Virus record (IMG/VR): IMGVR_UViG_3300025280_000104
Span: 1 to 32,110 of that record
From: a virus
Reading direction: 5' to 3' (one strand)
DNA length: 32,110 nucleotides
The translations under genes and the position numbers were made by a program. Positions 16,612-23,985 of the stretch are shown in pieces. Each line of letters begins with the position of its first letter. The stretch's first letter is position 1. Below the pieces are notes generated by a model, which was not told the origin of the DNA, made no database searches, and worked only from the letters and a program-made list of their open reading frames with translations.

Positions 16612-18540
16612 CTATTTCGCTGACCCCCACGACGCCCCCAGTCCCACATCGACCTTGGACGGGATGCGGAGTTCCGGGATGCAATTCTCCATCAGTTCCT
16701 TGATCGCGGCCACCTGACCATCGTCCTCTATCGAAAAGCATAACTCGTCATGAACGGTGAGCATGGGCCAATGGCCATTGTCCATGCAGTCCTTCATCGC
16801 CTTTTTCGTCTGATCGGCTGCGGATGCCTGTATTAATCGGTTAAGCGATTTGTACACGAACGCAACCTGATACTTGACGGGGTTCAGGTCCTTCCAGTTA
16901 TCGGGCCGTTCTTCCTCCGGCGTCTCCAGGATATCGCGCCACCGCTCTTCCAGCTTGTCCACATGGATCGAGGGCTTCATGGTTTTTGAGTAGCCCATCA
17001 ACTCCCTCATGGGGAAGCGGCACTTCCTCCCGGCCAGCGTTTGGATTTCGGTGCGTCGGGATGCGACCTGCATGACTGCCGTCGCCAGCGCCCTGATGAA
17101 AGGGACCTTCTCGTCGTACTCCTGACGAAGCGTCCGTGCCTCTTCAAAGGTAATGTCTCCCATCGTCTGTGCCAGCTTGCCGAGACCCATGCCGTACATA
17201 ATCCCGAGAGAGATCGTTTTTGCATCGCGCCTTTCGACGCCGGCCAGATCGGCGATGATCTGATGGAAGTCGATGTCGTCGCTCTGGTACTGGCGGACGA
17301 TCTCCACCACCTTCTCGTCGTCCTTGGTCTCCGACACCAGAGAGGCGTAGTGCATGAGCCACCTTGGCTCCTGGGCCGAGTAATCAAAACTCCCCCATCG
17401 GCACCCGTCCTCCGGGATGAACAGACCGCGGATCAGTTCCTTGATCTCCGGATGCCGTGACGGCACCTGTTGCAAATTGGGATTGCTGGACGAAAATCGC
17501 CCCGATACCGTACCGCCGTCCTCCGACCGCAGCTGGTTGAACTGGCAGTGGATGCGGCCCTCGTACTGATGCTTGAGGATGGTATCGATGAAGGTCGTGT
17601 TCGCCTTGTTGTACTCCCTGATCTCCAGAATCTTGCGAGCGATGGGGTGACTGTGGCCGCTCAGAAACCGCTTGGTGAAACTGGGCGCCTTGGATTTCTC
17701 GGTCTCCTCGTACTCAAGGCCCAGACTCTTGAAGACCTTGGCAAGGCTCTTGGCGTTCCACGGCTCGAGGTCCACGCCGGTCTCGCCATGCACCTCCTTC
17801 AAAAGGGCTTTCTCCTTGCCCTCGAGAAGGGTCTTGGTCGCTTGGGCCTTTTCCACATCCACCCGGACGCCGCGCCGCCGCATCTCGAACACCATGGGCA
17901 ACAGCGCGAGTTCCAACTCCAGTATCTCCTCGCAGTCCTCTTCCTTCAGCTTTCGATGGAGGACGCGCCATAGATTAAGGGTGAGACTCGCGTCCATCTC
18001 GGCATAGGCCGCGACACGTTCGGCTGGCAGTTTCCACATCTCGGCCTTGGCGTCCACGCCATGCTGGGCTGCGGCTCGCTTCAGTTCGTCTTCGAGCTTC
18101 TTCTGGCCGAGATACACGGACCCCAGAGCATTGAGGGAATAGCTGAACCGGTTTTCATCCAGCAGCGGCGCCGCGATCATGGTGTCGAGAATCTGGCCCT
18201 TGACCGTTATTCCCTCGTCCAGCAGCCAGCCCAGATCATACTGGGCGTTGTGGAAGACCACGGCCATGCCGTGGTCCAGTTGGTCCTGGAGCCATCTGAG
18301 TACAATGTCCTTCGCCATATTGCCCCCACCTTGATGGGCAATCGGCAAATAGGCATTCCAGTCAGAGGATGCGACGGCAACTCCAATGAGGTTGCCATCT
18401 TTCCGTGGCCATCCCGGCCCCAGGTCTCGGAGATGCGGATCTCTGGTTTCGACATCGACCGCTATGATCTTCTCACCGGACAGATCAGGTAGAAACTCCG
18501 GTGGAGACCAGACGGACTCGTCAAACAGATCTTCACGCAT
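16612..18540 (-). CDS. polA: Family A DNA polymerase with 3'-5' exonuclease domain, 642 aa
   Basis: Replicates the phage genome. The proofreading exonuclease has its three motifs: D29 and E31 (AVDVETRD), D102 (FHNAQYD), Y179 and D183 (YAEMD). The polymerase domain has motif A with D386 (SFDYSAQEPRW), motif B with R437/R438, K441 and Y449 (RRDAKTISLGIMYG) and motif C with H597, D598 and E599 (TVHDEL). The residue matching E. coli Phe762 is leucine (L445). There is no 5'-3' exonuclease domain, as usual for phage enzymes. I chose the ATG at 18540, which overlaps the helicase TGA by one base; a GTG at 18543 would add one residue. It is the last gene of the replication unit, and its stop lies three bases from the stop of the converging late unit. 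Confidence 0.97.
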   Translation of the reverse strand: MREDLFDESVWSPPEFLPDLSGEKIIAVDVETRDPHLRDLGPGWPRKDGNLIGVAVASSDWNAYLPIAHQGGGNMAKDIVLRWLQDQLDHGMAVVFHNAQYDLGWLLDEGITVKGQILDTMIAAPLLDENRFSYSLNALGSVYLGQKKLEDELKRAAAQHGVDAKAEMWKLPAERVAAYAEMDASLTLNLWRVLHRKLKEEDCEEILELELALLPMVFEMRRRGVRVDVEKAQATKTLLEGKEKALLKEVHGETGVDLEPWNAKSLAKVFKSLGLEYEETEKSKAPSFTKRFLSGHSHPIARKILEIREYNKANTTFIDTILKHQYEGRIHCQFNQLRSEDGGTVSGRFSSSNPNLQQVPSRHPEIKELIRGLFIPEDGCRWGSFDYSAQEPRWLMHYASLVSETKDDEKVVEIVRQYQSDDIDFHQIIADLAGVERRDAKTISLGIMYGMGLGKLAQTMGDITFEEARTLRQEYDEKVPFIRALATAVMQVASRRTEIQTLAGRKCRFPMRELMGYSKTMKPSIHVDKLEERWRDILETPEEERPDNWKDLNPVKYQVAFVYKSLNRLIQASAADQTKKAMKDCMDNGHWPMLTVHDELCFSIEDDGQVAAIKELMENCIPELRIPSKVDVGLGASWGSAK

Positions 18541-20063
18541 CACATCTCATAAAATTCTTTGGTCTCTGGCATCATGATATGAAGGGACTGCTTTGTTCTC
18601 GTCACCGCCACGTAGTACACCCGATGCTCGATTGACGGATCTCTTCGATAAGTCTTGTGCGCCGCATAGGATAGATCCGGAACGACCACTATATTATCAC
18701 ATTCACCGCCCTTCATGGAGTGAATTGTGCTGATCTTGATTCGCGGATTCTTGACATTATCTTGTCGTTTCAATGCGTTGAGAACGTAATTCTTGGTCTC
18801 AAGGTCGATCTTGTTGAGCGCCCGATGCCACCTTGTGTCGTCTTCGACCAGAAGGCCCAGGGTATCCCGAGCCTGTGGCAGCGTTGTCATGAAGTCCTCG
18901 TCCAGCGAGCGCAGTTCCTTCGACCTTGGACCATGGCCCCTGGTGTATCCCTCGCCGGCTCGCATGAAGGTGTAGATGTTCCGGATTTTCTCGGGGGGCA
19001 ATGCATCCCCTCGCGTCCAGGATTCCCAGTCGGTGATCGCTTCATAGGTCTTGGCCGGAATGCTGGGATGACCAAACCGCGAGTAGACCCAGCCCTCATC
19101 ACGCAGAGCATTGGCGTACCGAGTGGCAATGCGGTTGGTCCGCGCCATGATGCACCATTCTCCCTCCTCGAGGGGAACGTCCCAGATGCTCTGGTGATAG
19201 TGGACCGAGCCATCCTCTTCTTTTGGACGCCACGCCTTCGGCGCCCGGTCCTCGATCTGGCAGACAATCCGCTGGGCCTCTTTCCACGGATCCCGCGGCA
19301 CCCGGTGGGATTGCTCCAGCACGGTCTTCTTCTCTGTCGCCCGGAGAAAGGCACCCACATCGGCACCCTGGAAATTCATGATGGCCTGATCGTCGTCACC
19401 GACGAAGACCTGTATGTCCGGGGACTGCCTCAGAACATCGATCATCCTCCACTGCAACGTCGAAAGATCCTGCGCCTCGTCAACGTACAGCGCCTCGATA
19501 GGGGGCGGAGAATCGCTCAGGATGAATTCCGCGATCATGTCAGTGAAATCAATTTTGTGACGGTTCAGTTTATAGTCATCGTAGGCGGCGACCAGTCTGC
19601 TGAGTTCGGACCAGTGTATAGAGTAATCGCCGGCCTCGTTATAGATCTCCTCCAGCGTGAGCATTTTGCTCCGCGCCAGATGGTACAGGTGCATGTAGTG
19701 GTCGCCCTTTGACACACCGAGCGTGTCGAAGTCAGTCTCGATGTCCGAAGACTTTTTGGTGCCGAAGGGTATCCCTACCTCGCGCCCGATCTCCGCGAGA
19801 TCGGCTGACCCCATGACATCACCAGTGGAATAGCCGCCGGCCCAATAGGCCATGGAGTGCAGGGTTCGGAAATGGGTCAGGTCCCGTTCGTCCACGCCCA
19901 TGTCCCTTTGCACCCTGGTGCGGCTTTCCGTGGCGGCGCGTCGAGTGAACGACACGCAAGCAATCCGGTCAGGGGGTATGCCGTCTTCCAGACACTTCCT
20001 TACCTTCTCCGAAATACTTTGCGTCTTGCCGGTTCCGGGCGGTCCTAGAACGGTCTCATGCAT
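18540..20063 (-). CDS. UvrD/Rep-like superfamily 1 helicase, 507 aa
   Basis: An ATP-driven DNA helicase, probably unwinding at the fork or in recombination. SF1 motifs in order: Walker A GPPGTGKT (7-14), motif Ia VSFTRRAATES (37-47), TLHSMAYWAG (67-76), Walker B YVDEAQDLS (193-201), motif III VGDDDQAIMNFQGA (221-234), motif IV QSHRVPRDPW (251-260), motif V STIHSMKGGECDNIVVVPD (445-463) and motif VI YYVAVTRTK (483-491). It is shorter than host UvrD (about 720 aa), with reduced insertions, which is usual for phage versions. Upstream are the XF1762-like and primase genes; downstream is the polymerase, overlapped by one base. The set reads as a replisome operon. Confidence 0.96.
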   Translation of the reverse strand: MHETVLGPPGTGKTQSISEKVRKCLEDGIPPDRIACVSFTRRAATESRTRVQRDMGVDERDLTHFRTLHSMAYWAGGYSTGDVMGSADLAEIGREVGIPFGTKKSSDIETDFDTLGVSKGDHYMHLYHLARSKMLTLEEIYNEAGDYSIHWSELSRLVAAYDDYKLNRHKIDFTDMIAEFILSDSPPPIEALYVDEAQDLSTLQWRMIDVLRQSPDIQVFVGDDDQAIMNFQGADVGAFLRATEKKTVLEQSHRVPRDPWKEAQRIVCQIEDRAPKAWRPKEEDGSVHYHQSIWDVPLEEGEWCIMARTNRIATRYANALRDEGWVYSRFGHPSIPAKTYEAITDWESWTRGDALPPEKIRNIYTFMRAGEGYTRGHGPRSKELRSLDEDFMTTLPQARDTLGLLVEDDTRWHRALNKIDLETKNYVLNALKRQDNVKNPRIKISTIHSMKGGECDNIVVVPDLSYAAHKTYRRDPSIEHRVYYVAVTRTKQSLHIMMPETKEFYEM

Positions 20064-20124
20064 CGCTATGCCTTAATTTCTGTGAAGGGGGTTAATATAA
20101 TTTAAGGCGTTGATCAAAACGGTT

Positions 20125-20577
20125 TCATGTATTCTCATTAGAAACCCCCCACCGGAATTTAAGTTGGCCGTAAATCGGTTGCCATTCCCTTTGTCTAGTG
20201 CTTCGATTCCAGTCGCCGGGTTTTGTTTCTCCCAAAATCTTCCAGCCCGCTCCCCGAAGGCTTGCACCACTTTCTGATTGCAATGTGTATGTGATCATTC
20301 TTTTTCCGCCCATCTGTTGCCAGATACGCCAACACCGTCCGTACAAAAAGCTACAGGCGTTTCTAGGGGCATCGTTCTGTACACAACAACGAGTAACCTC
20401 GGCTGTAAAACCATCATCCATGGATCTAGCAACTGGGCGCCCAACTATAGCCACCCCAAACAAACCATCTTCGTTAGTCGCCCCAATGGAAAACTTTCCC
20501 CCTTGAACGGCTTTGTTGTGTCGATGAAAGTTCTCCACGAACTCGTTAGCCTCTCTCAAAGTGACGGGTACGATCAT
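20125..20577 (-). CDS. XF1762 family protein, GNAT-like fold, 150 aa
   Basis: The sequence closely follows the XF1762 family: MIVPVTLREANEFVENFHRH, then FGVAIVGRPVAR (about 72-83), TAEVTRCCV (about 90-98), DAPRNACSFLYG and RMITYTLQSESGASLRGAGW. Members are common in phages and prophages and are thought to have an acetyltransferase-like (GNAT) fold, but their substrate is not known to me. I start it at the ATG at 20577, which overlaps the primase TGA by one base; the open frame continues upstream only as an antisense-like extension inside the primase. Its place between primase and helicase suggests a replication or nucleotide/DNA-modification accessory role. Confidence 0.88.
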   Translation of the reverse strand: MIVPVTLREANEFVENFHRHNKAVQGGKFSIGATNEDGLFGVAIVGRPVARSMDDGFTAEVTRCCVQNDAPRNACSFLYGRCWRIWQQMGGKRMITYTLQSESGASLRGAGWKILGETKPGDWNRSTRQREWQPIYGQLKFRWGVSNENT

Positions 20578-22109
20578 CAAAACGGTGGATCCTCCTCCTC
20601 GAAAGTGACCGCCGGGAGGTCCACTTCGCCGCGCTGCATCTCCGGGACGTGCCACACCCGCACCGATTTCCATTGATCGTTGTTGTCAACGAAGCGGTAC
20701 GTGCGGCTTGCGTCGTCGCCATTGTTCATTTCCTTGAGGCGTTCGGTGATCTGGCCTCGCGTATAGAGATTGAAGTTATTGCGCTTGAGAAATTCCTGGA
20801 GAGCGGAGAGTTTGAAGTACGTTACGCCGTCCTCGGTCCACGGCTTTCCGGTTATTAATTCCTCCGGACTTTGCGCGGCGATACGACTGGTGCAAAAGAC
20901 CTCCAGCAACTCCACGAACAACCCCTTCTGGGTCAACTCCTCCGGCACTGTAATCCGCGTGGCATCGGCAAGAAGATTGTCGATGGCATCGCGCCAGTCG
21001 GCTTCTTTCATCCGCGCCGGCATCTTGTACATCTGCTCCATGCATGCTCGCTGGAATTCCACCTGCATCTGTAGCTGCTTGGTCGAGAGTTCGAGCCTCG
21101 ATCCATTGACATCGATGAACCAGACGGGCGGCTCCGACTCCACTACCGTCAGTCCCCCCAGAACGGGGAAGGTTTCGGCGTCCCCGACTCCGTACTTCCG
21201 GCTACGGCACAAGGACTTGTTGCAGTGGCTGTGGATCGGTTCCTGCTTGCATGTGTAGTAATACTCTTTCTTGTTAAGCTGCTCCTGGATGCTGACCACT
21301 TCACGGGCCGGCAATGGCGGCGAGCAATAATCCTGATTGTGCTTTTCAAGCAGTCCTTTCCAGTCGTTTGGCGCGGCCTGCTTGTAATAGATGCCAATGT
21401 TCAAAAGCGTCATGTTGCGGCCCCCTTCCGGGATGCCATACTCGGTCAGCTGCTGGCAACACGGTGGACCGTCCGGAAGGATGTCTTTCTTGCCCAGCTT
21501 GATCTCAACGAGTTGTTTGGCGGTAATCCGCGACTTCTCGGCAATCTCGACAAATTCCTCAAGCGACAGGGACGAGCCGTCTTTGCGGACGGCATAGCGC
21601 GTTGTGTACTTCGCGTTCTGATAGGGGAGGTTGAGGGACGAACCCGTATCGCCGCGTTCGACCTTGATCTCCTCCTGCCGCGGGAAAATCTCGGCGTTCC
21701 CCCAGCCCAGCACCGATGCGAACTCGGCCAGCCTGTCGCGCATTTCCGCGCACGATATGCTCTCTGTCATGAAAAGGTATAAATGAGCGCCGCCTGATTT
21801 TGAGCGGCACAGAATGAGCGGAAGCTTAAAGCGTTTAATTTTTACCAGTAGCTGGACGTGATCCAGATGGTAGTCATCGATGTCGAGAGCGCCGAATCGG
21901 CAATGGTTGGTCTCATCAATAGGTATCGACCCGACGCCAAGCTTCCCGTCCAGATGGTTCTGGATGAGTTCAAGGGTCAAGGGCTGGCGAATAATCTCGT
22001 ATTTCGCCTGCTGCTTTGAGCCTCGTTTCTGCCCGAGAACGTCGGCTTGTGCGTGTGCGCTTCGTGATCCTGTAAAAAGGTCAAGGAAGCGTGTTGCGAT
22101 GTCCACCAT
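20577..22109 (-). CDS. Archaeo-eukaryotic-type DNA primase (TOTE-like), 510 aa
   Basis: Primes DNA synthesis. The AEP catalytic core is visible: the DxD pair D76 and D78 (FGALDIDDY), the SKSGGAHLYLF motif with H109, AEIFPRQ (139-145), and SLNLPYQ (158-164). This combination is typical of the TOTE/BT4734-type primases of phages. A C-terminal PriCT-like zone has a cysteine/histidine cluster (C287, H295, C296, C301; YYYTCKQEP, HCNKSLCRSRKYG). No helicase P-loop is present, so unwinding must come from the separate helicases. The protein ends FEEEDPPF, an acidic-aromatic tip like that of SSB proteins. I use the ATG at 22109; a TTG at 22118 would add three residues. A GC hairpin precedes the start and no good ribosome-binding site is visible. 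Confidence 0.93.
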   Translation of the reverse strand: MVDIATRFLDLFTGSRSAHAQADVLGQKRGSKQQAKYEIIRQPLTLELIQNHLDGKLGVGSIPIDETNHCRFGALDIDDYHLDHVQLLVKIKRFKLPLILCRSKSGGAHLYLFMTESISCAEMRDRLAEFASVLGWGNAEIFPRQEEIKVERGDTGSSLNLPYQNAKYTTRYAVRKDGSSLSLEEFVEIAEKSRITAKQLVEIKLGKKDILPDGPPCCQQLTEYGIPEGGRNMTLLNIGIYYKQAAPNDWKGLLEKHNQDYCSPPLPAREVVSIQEQLNKKEYYYTCKQEPIHSHCNKSLCRSRKYGVGDAETFPVLGGLTVVESEPPVWFIDVNGSRLELSTKQLQMQVEFQRACMEQMYKMPARMKEADWRDAIDNLLADATRITVPEELTQKGLFVELLEVFCTSRIAAQSPEELITGKPWTEDGVTYFKLSALQEFLKRNNFNLYTRGQITERLKEMNNGDDASRTYRFVDNNDQWKSVRVWHVPEMQRGEVDLPAVTFEEEDPPF

Positions 22110-22125
22110 CGAGATCAAAGAAGTA

Positions 22126-22147
22126 GGCCCCCGCTACGGCGGGGGCC
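22126..22147 (-). terminator. GC-rich hairpin between ssDNA-binding protein and primase genes
   Basis: A perfect 9-bp stem (GGCCCCCGC / GCGGGGGCC) with a 4-base loop. On the - strand it follows the SSB-like gene stop by 6 bases and is followed by TACTTCTTTGATC, so it has a weak T-rich tract. It may be a leaky terminator or mRNA-processing/stabilising hairpin that lowers primase expression relative to SSB; its base sits 16 bases before the primase ATG. Confidence 0.65.
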
Positions 22148-22153
22148 ATTGCT

Positions 22154-22948
22154 TCAAAACGGCACATCGTCATCGAGGGTGAGGACTTGATTCGTTATTG
22201 CTTCCGGCGCGGGTGCCGCGATTTGTAATCCCCCCGCTTTGATCGTGCTGTACATTTCCTGTCCGCTGACTGTTAACGGCGAGGTGAGATAATCCTCAAT
22301 CGGTATCCGTTCTTTGTGGGTAATTACCCAACTGTACCAACTCCCCTTGTCATTGCTGTCTTCAGCAGTTCTTAACACGTATGTGTTACACCAAGGAGGC
22401 ATCAGCTTCCCGTTATGCTTCTGTGTAAACATCAAGGAGTTCCATTTCTTGGACCTTTGTATTTGCGTTTTCTTCATAGAAAGGATCGCGCTCTCCAAGG
22501 AACCGTCTTCATGAACAATCTGAACCCAATGCTGGGCCGTTCTAATCAATTCGTTACCACTCTCCAGACGTTCAAAGGCGTTCTTTTTGTCCCATACGGC
22601 ATTCTTTACTTCCGTTGAATCTGGCGAAAGTTCACCAACAAAACCCCCACCGTTGTCCAACGGAATCCACTCCAGATATTTCATCTGGAAATAGACGGGA
22701 AGAACCGTGATGCCTTCGTCGCCGTCCCACACCTGATTGGTGATGCTGTTGAAGATATCGCCAGGAGACGCTTCCGCAATGTATTCCGGCGCGTTTTTCT
22801 TGAGTTGGGGATTTCCCGTCTGAACCATACTAACAAAGGGAATCTGAAGATTATCCTTACCAACCTCCTCAAACCCCATTCCGACCGATTCCGCCAAAGC
22901 CGCTTCTGCTGCGGCCAAGGCCGCGTTACCGTTTCCGTTTTTTGCCAT
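22154..22948 (-). CDS. Putative ssDNA-binding protein, 264 aa
   Basis: An AAAGGAG site lies eight bases before the ATG. The protein has an alanine-rich N-terminus, then GMGFEEVGKDNLQIPFVSMV (23-42) and QTGNPQLKKNAPEYI, a pattern seen in conserved phage replication-region proteins, and further strands and aromatics (KYLEWIPLDNGGGFVGELSP; NSLMFTQKHNGKLMPPWCNT) consistent with an OB-like fold. The last residues, LTLDDDVPF, match the acidic-aromatic tip of SSB and T7 gp2.5, which contacts polymerase and helicase partners. It sits immediately upstream of the primase in the replication unit. Binding of single-stranded DNA is inferred from tail and context; no standard SSB sequence signature was recognised. 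Confidence 0.82.
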   Translation of the reverse strand: MAKNGNGNAALAAAEAALAESVGMGFEEVGKDNLQIPFVSMVQTGNPQLKKNAPEYIAEASPGDIFNSITNQVWDGDEGITVLPVYFQMKYLEWIPLDNGGGFVGELSPDSTEVKNAVWDKKNAFERLESGNELIRTAQHWVQIVHEDGSLESAILSMKKTQIQRSKKWNSLMFTQKHNGKLMPPWCNTYVLRTAEDSNDKGSWYSWVITHKERIPIEDYLTSPLTVSGQEMYSTIKAGGLQIAAPAPEAITNQVLTLDDDVPF

Positions 22949-22951
22949 CGT

Positions 22952-23527
22952 TCATGCTCCTTTGATCTTGGCAACCGTTCCAACACTTGCGTTAAAGATT
23001 TCGAGATCGATTTCTTTACCGTTTCCAACATACTCTTTGATGATTTTCTTGAGTGTCATCGGTTCGACCCAAGTTACTGCATCCGTGGGGAAGCCCTGAG
23101 ACTCTAGATCCGCCTGTAGCGCCTTGGCGCGATTGTCCTCGGTCACACCAAAAGACACAGTGATCTTGTTCTTGATGAAATCGGACGCACCAATTTCTCC
23201 CAAGTGAGTAAGAGCTATGTCTTTTTGAATTGGATCTTTAGGCATCGTGCCGCTGACGAATGTCGTCAGGGACACCGTGTTTCCCTCGACCTCTACCTTG
23301 TCCAACCCGATCTCCTGCATCTTGGAAGGGATCAAATCGAACAAGTAACGCTGTCTTTGTGCTTTGAGATCTTTGACCTCGGCCTCTTTGGCTGCAAGAA
23401 CCTTCTCGACGGAAGTAACTTGCTTGATGAGTCCAGAAAGTTCCGTTCCGGCCTCGGTCGTCAGGTTGGAAAATGCGTCGGCGTCTGCTTCAAATTGTTT
23501 CCATGCATCTGCTTCACTGTCTGTCAT
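22952..23527 (-). CDS. Conserved phage replication-region protein, 191 aa
   Basis: The first 60 residues are acidic then coiled-coil-like (LSGLIKQVTSVEKVLAAKEA, about 30-49, on to QRQR at 60). The middle has a strand region (KVEVEGNTVSLTTFVSG), and the end reads EPMTLKKIIKEYVGNGKEID and IFNASVGTVAKI, a C-terminal pattern I associate with a phage family found next to SSB-like proteins. It has no enzymatic motif. It is translationally linked to the upstream gene by a TAATG overlap, and the next gene's ribosome-binding site lies in its last codons. It could be an SSB partner or a nuclease inhibitor, but its function is unknown. Confidence 0.8.
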   Translation of the reverse strand: MTDSEADAWKQFEADADAFSNLTTEAGTELSGLIKQVTSVEKVLAAKEAEVKDLKAQRQRYLFDLIPSKMQEIGLDKVEVEGNTVSLTTFVSGTMPKDPIQKDIALTHLGEIGASDFIKNKITVSFGVTEDNRAKALQADLESQGFPTDAVTWVEPMTLKKIIKEYVGNGKEIDLEIFNASVGTVAKIKGA

Positions 23528-23877
23528 TAACGTATCTCCTCGCCAGGTTTAAGTTCTGCCTCTACTTTACTCAAGTCGATCCTTACTGGGTAGTAATCAT
23601 TCTCCATTCTGTCCCACTTGAGCAGATTGACGCGGCCACCATTGATTTCCGCGGCAATGGCAAAAGCCACGCCGATGATGGCTGGGTCGCCCATGGCCAG
23701 AAGCCAGTCCTCGTCGCCGAACCCGTCAAGCTTGGCACGGATTTGCGCTACGATCCTGTCAGGGAAAAGATGAAGCTGTTCGTAGGCTGCGGTAAGAGCT
23801 TCGAGATCCCCCCATCTGATTGCGGACACGATGTCCACGCGAGGGTTCTCCTGTGTCACATATACTTTGGCTGTCAT
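23527..23877 (-). CDS. Conserved phage protein at head of replication unit, 116 aa
   Basis: I start it at the ATG at 23877; a GTG at 23886 would add three residues. The N-terminus reads MTAKVYVTQENPRVDIVSAI and the C-terminal half DEDWLLAMGDPAIIGVAFAI, then VNLLKWDRMENDYYPVRIDL, a recognisable phage family that often begins replication operons. The GDP...LKWDR...YYPV pattern is distinctive, but I know no biochemical role. It is the first gene on the - strand side of the divergent gap, so its product is probably made first in this unit. Confidence 0.82.
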   Translation of the reverse strand: MTAKVYVTQENPRVDIVSAIRWGDLEALTAAYEQLHLFPDRIVAQIRAKLDGFGDEDWLLAMGDPAIIGVAFAIAAEINGGRVNLLKWDRMENDYYPVRIDLSKVEAELKPGEEIR

Positions 23878-23922
23878 GGCTCTCACTTTCTCAAGCGGTA
23901 CGGAGACACCTTAACCCACGAT

Positions 23923-23937
23923 CTTGTACATTACAAG
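23923..23937. promoter_or_regulatory. Operator-like inverted repeat in divergent gap
   Basis: CTTGTA-CAT-TACAAG is a perfect 6-bp inverted repeat with a 3-base spacer, inside the 108-base gap between the divergent replication and helicase/nuclease units. The gap is AT-rich, with TAATAT at 23945-23950 and TTATAC near 23953 as weak -10 candidates for the + unit. The site is well placed for a dimeric regulator acting on both directions; the wHTH and RHH-like proteins of unit C are possible binders. Confidence 0.45.
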
Positions 23938-23985
23938 CAGAAAATAATATTGTTATACCAGATAATGGGGTGTATAGTTTTCCCG

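Noticed and set aside
18720-19712. 330-aa open frame on the + strand
   Set aside because: It is fully antisense to the UvrD-like helicase, which has all SF1 motifs; the frame shows no domain and reflects GC-biased codons of the real gene.
20578-20673. N-terminal extension of the XF1762 frame
   Set aside because: Lies within the primase gene; the family begins at MIVPVTLREA, which coincides with the TGATG junction.
23473-23985. N-terminal extension of the SNF2 helicase frame
   Set aside because: It runs antisense through the two divergent genes and has no helicase similarity; the Q-motif-like start fits the ATG at 23986.
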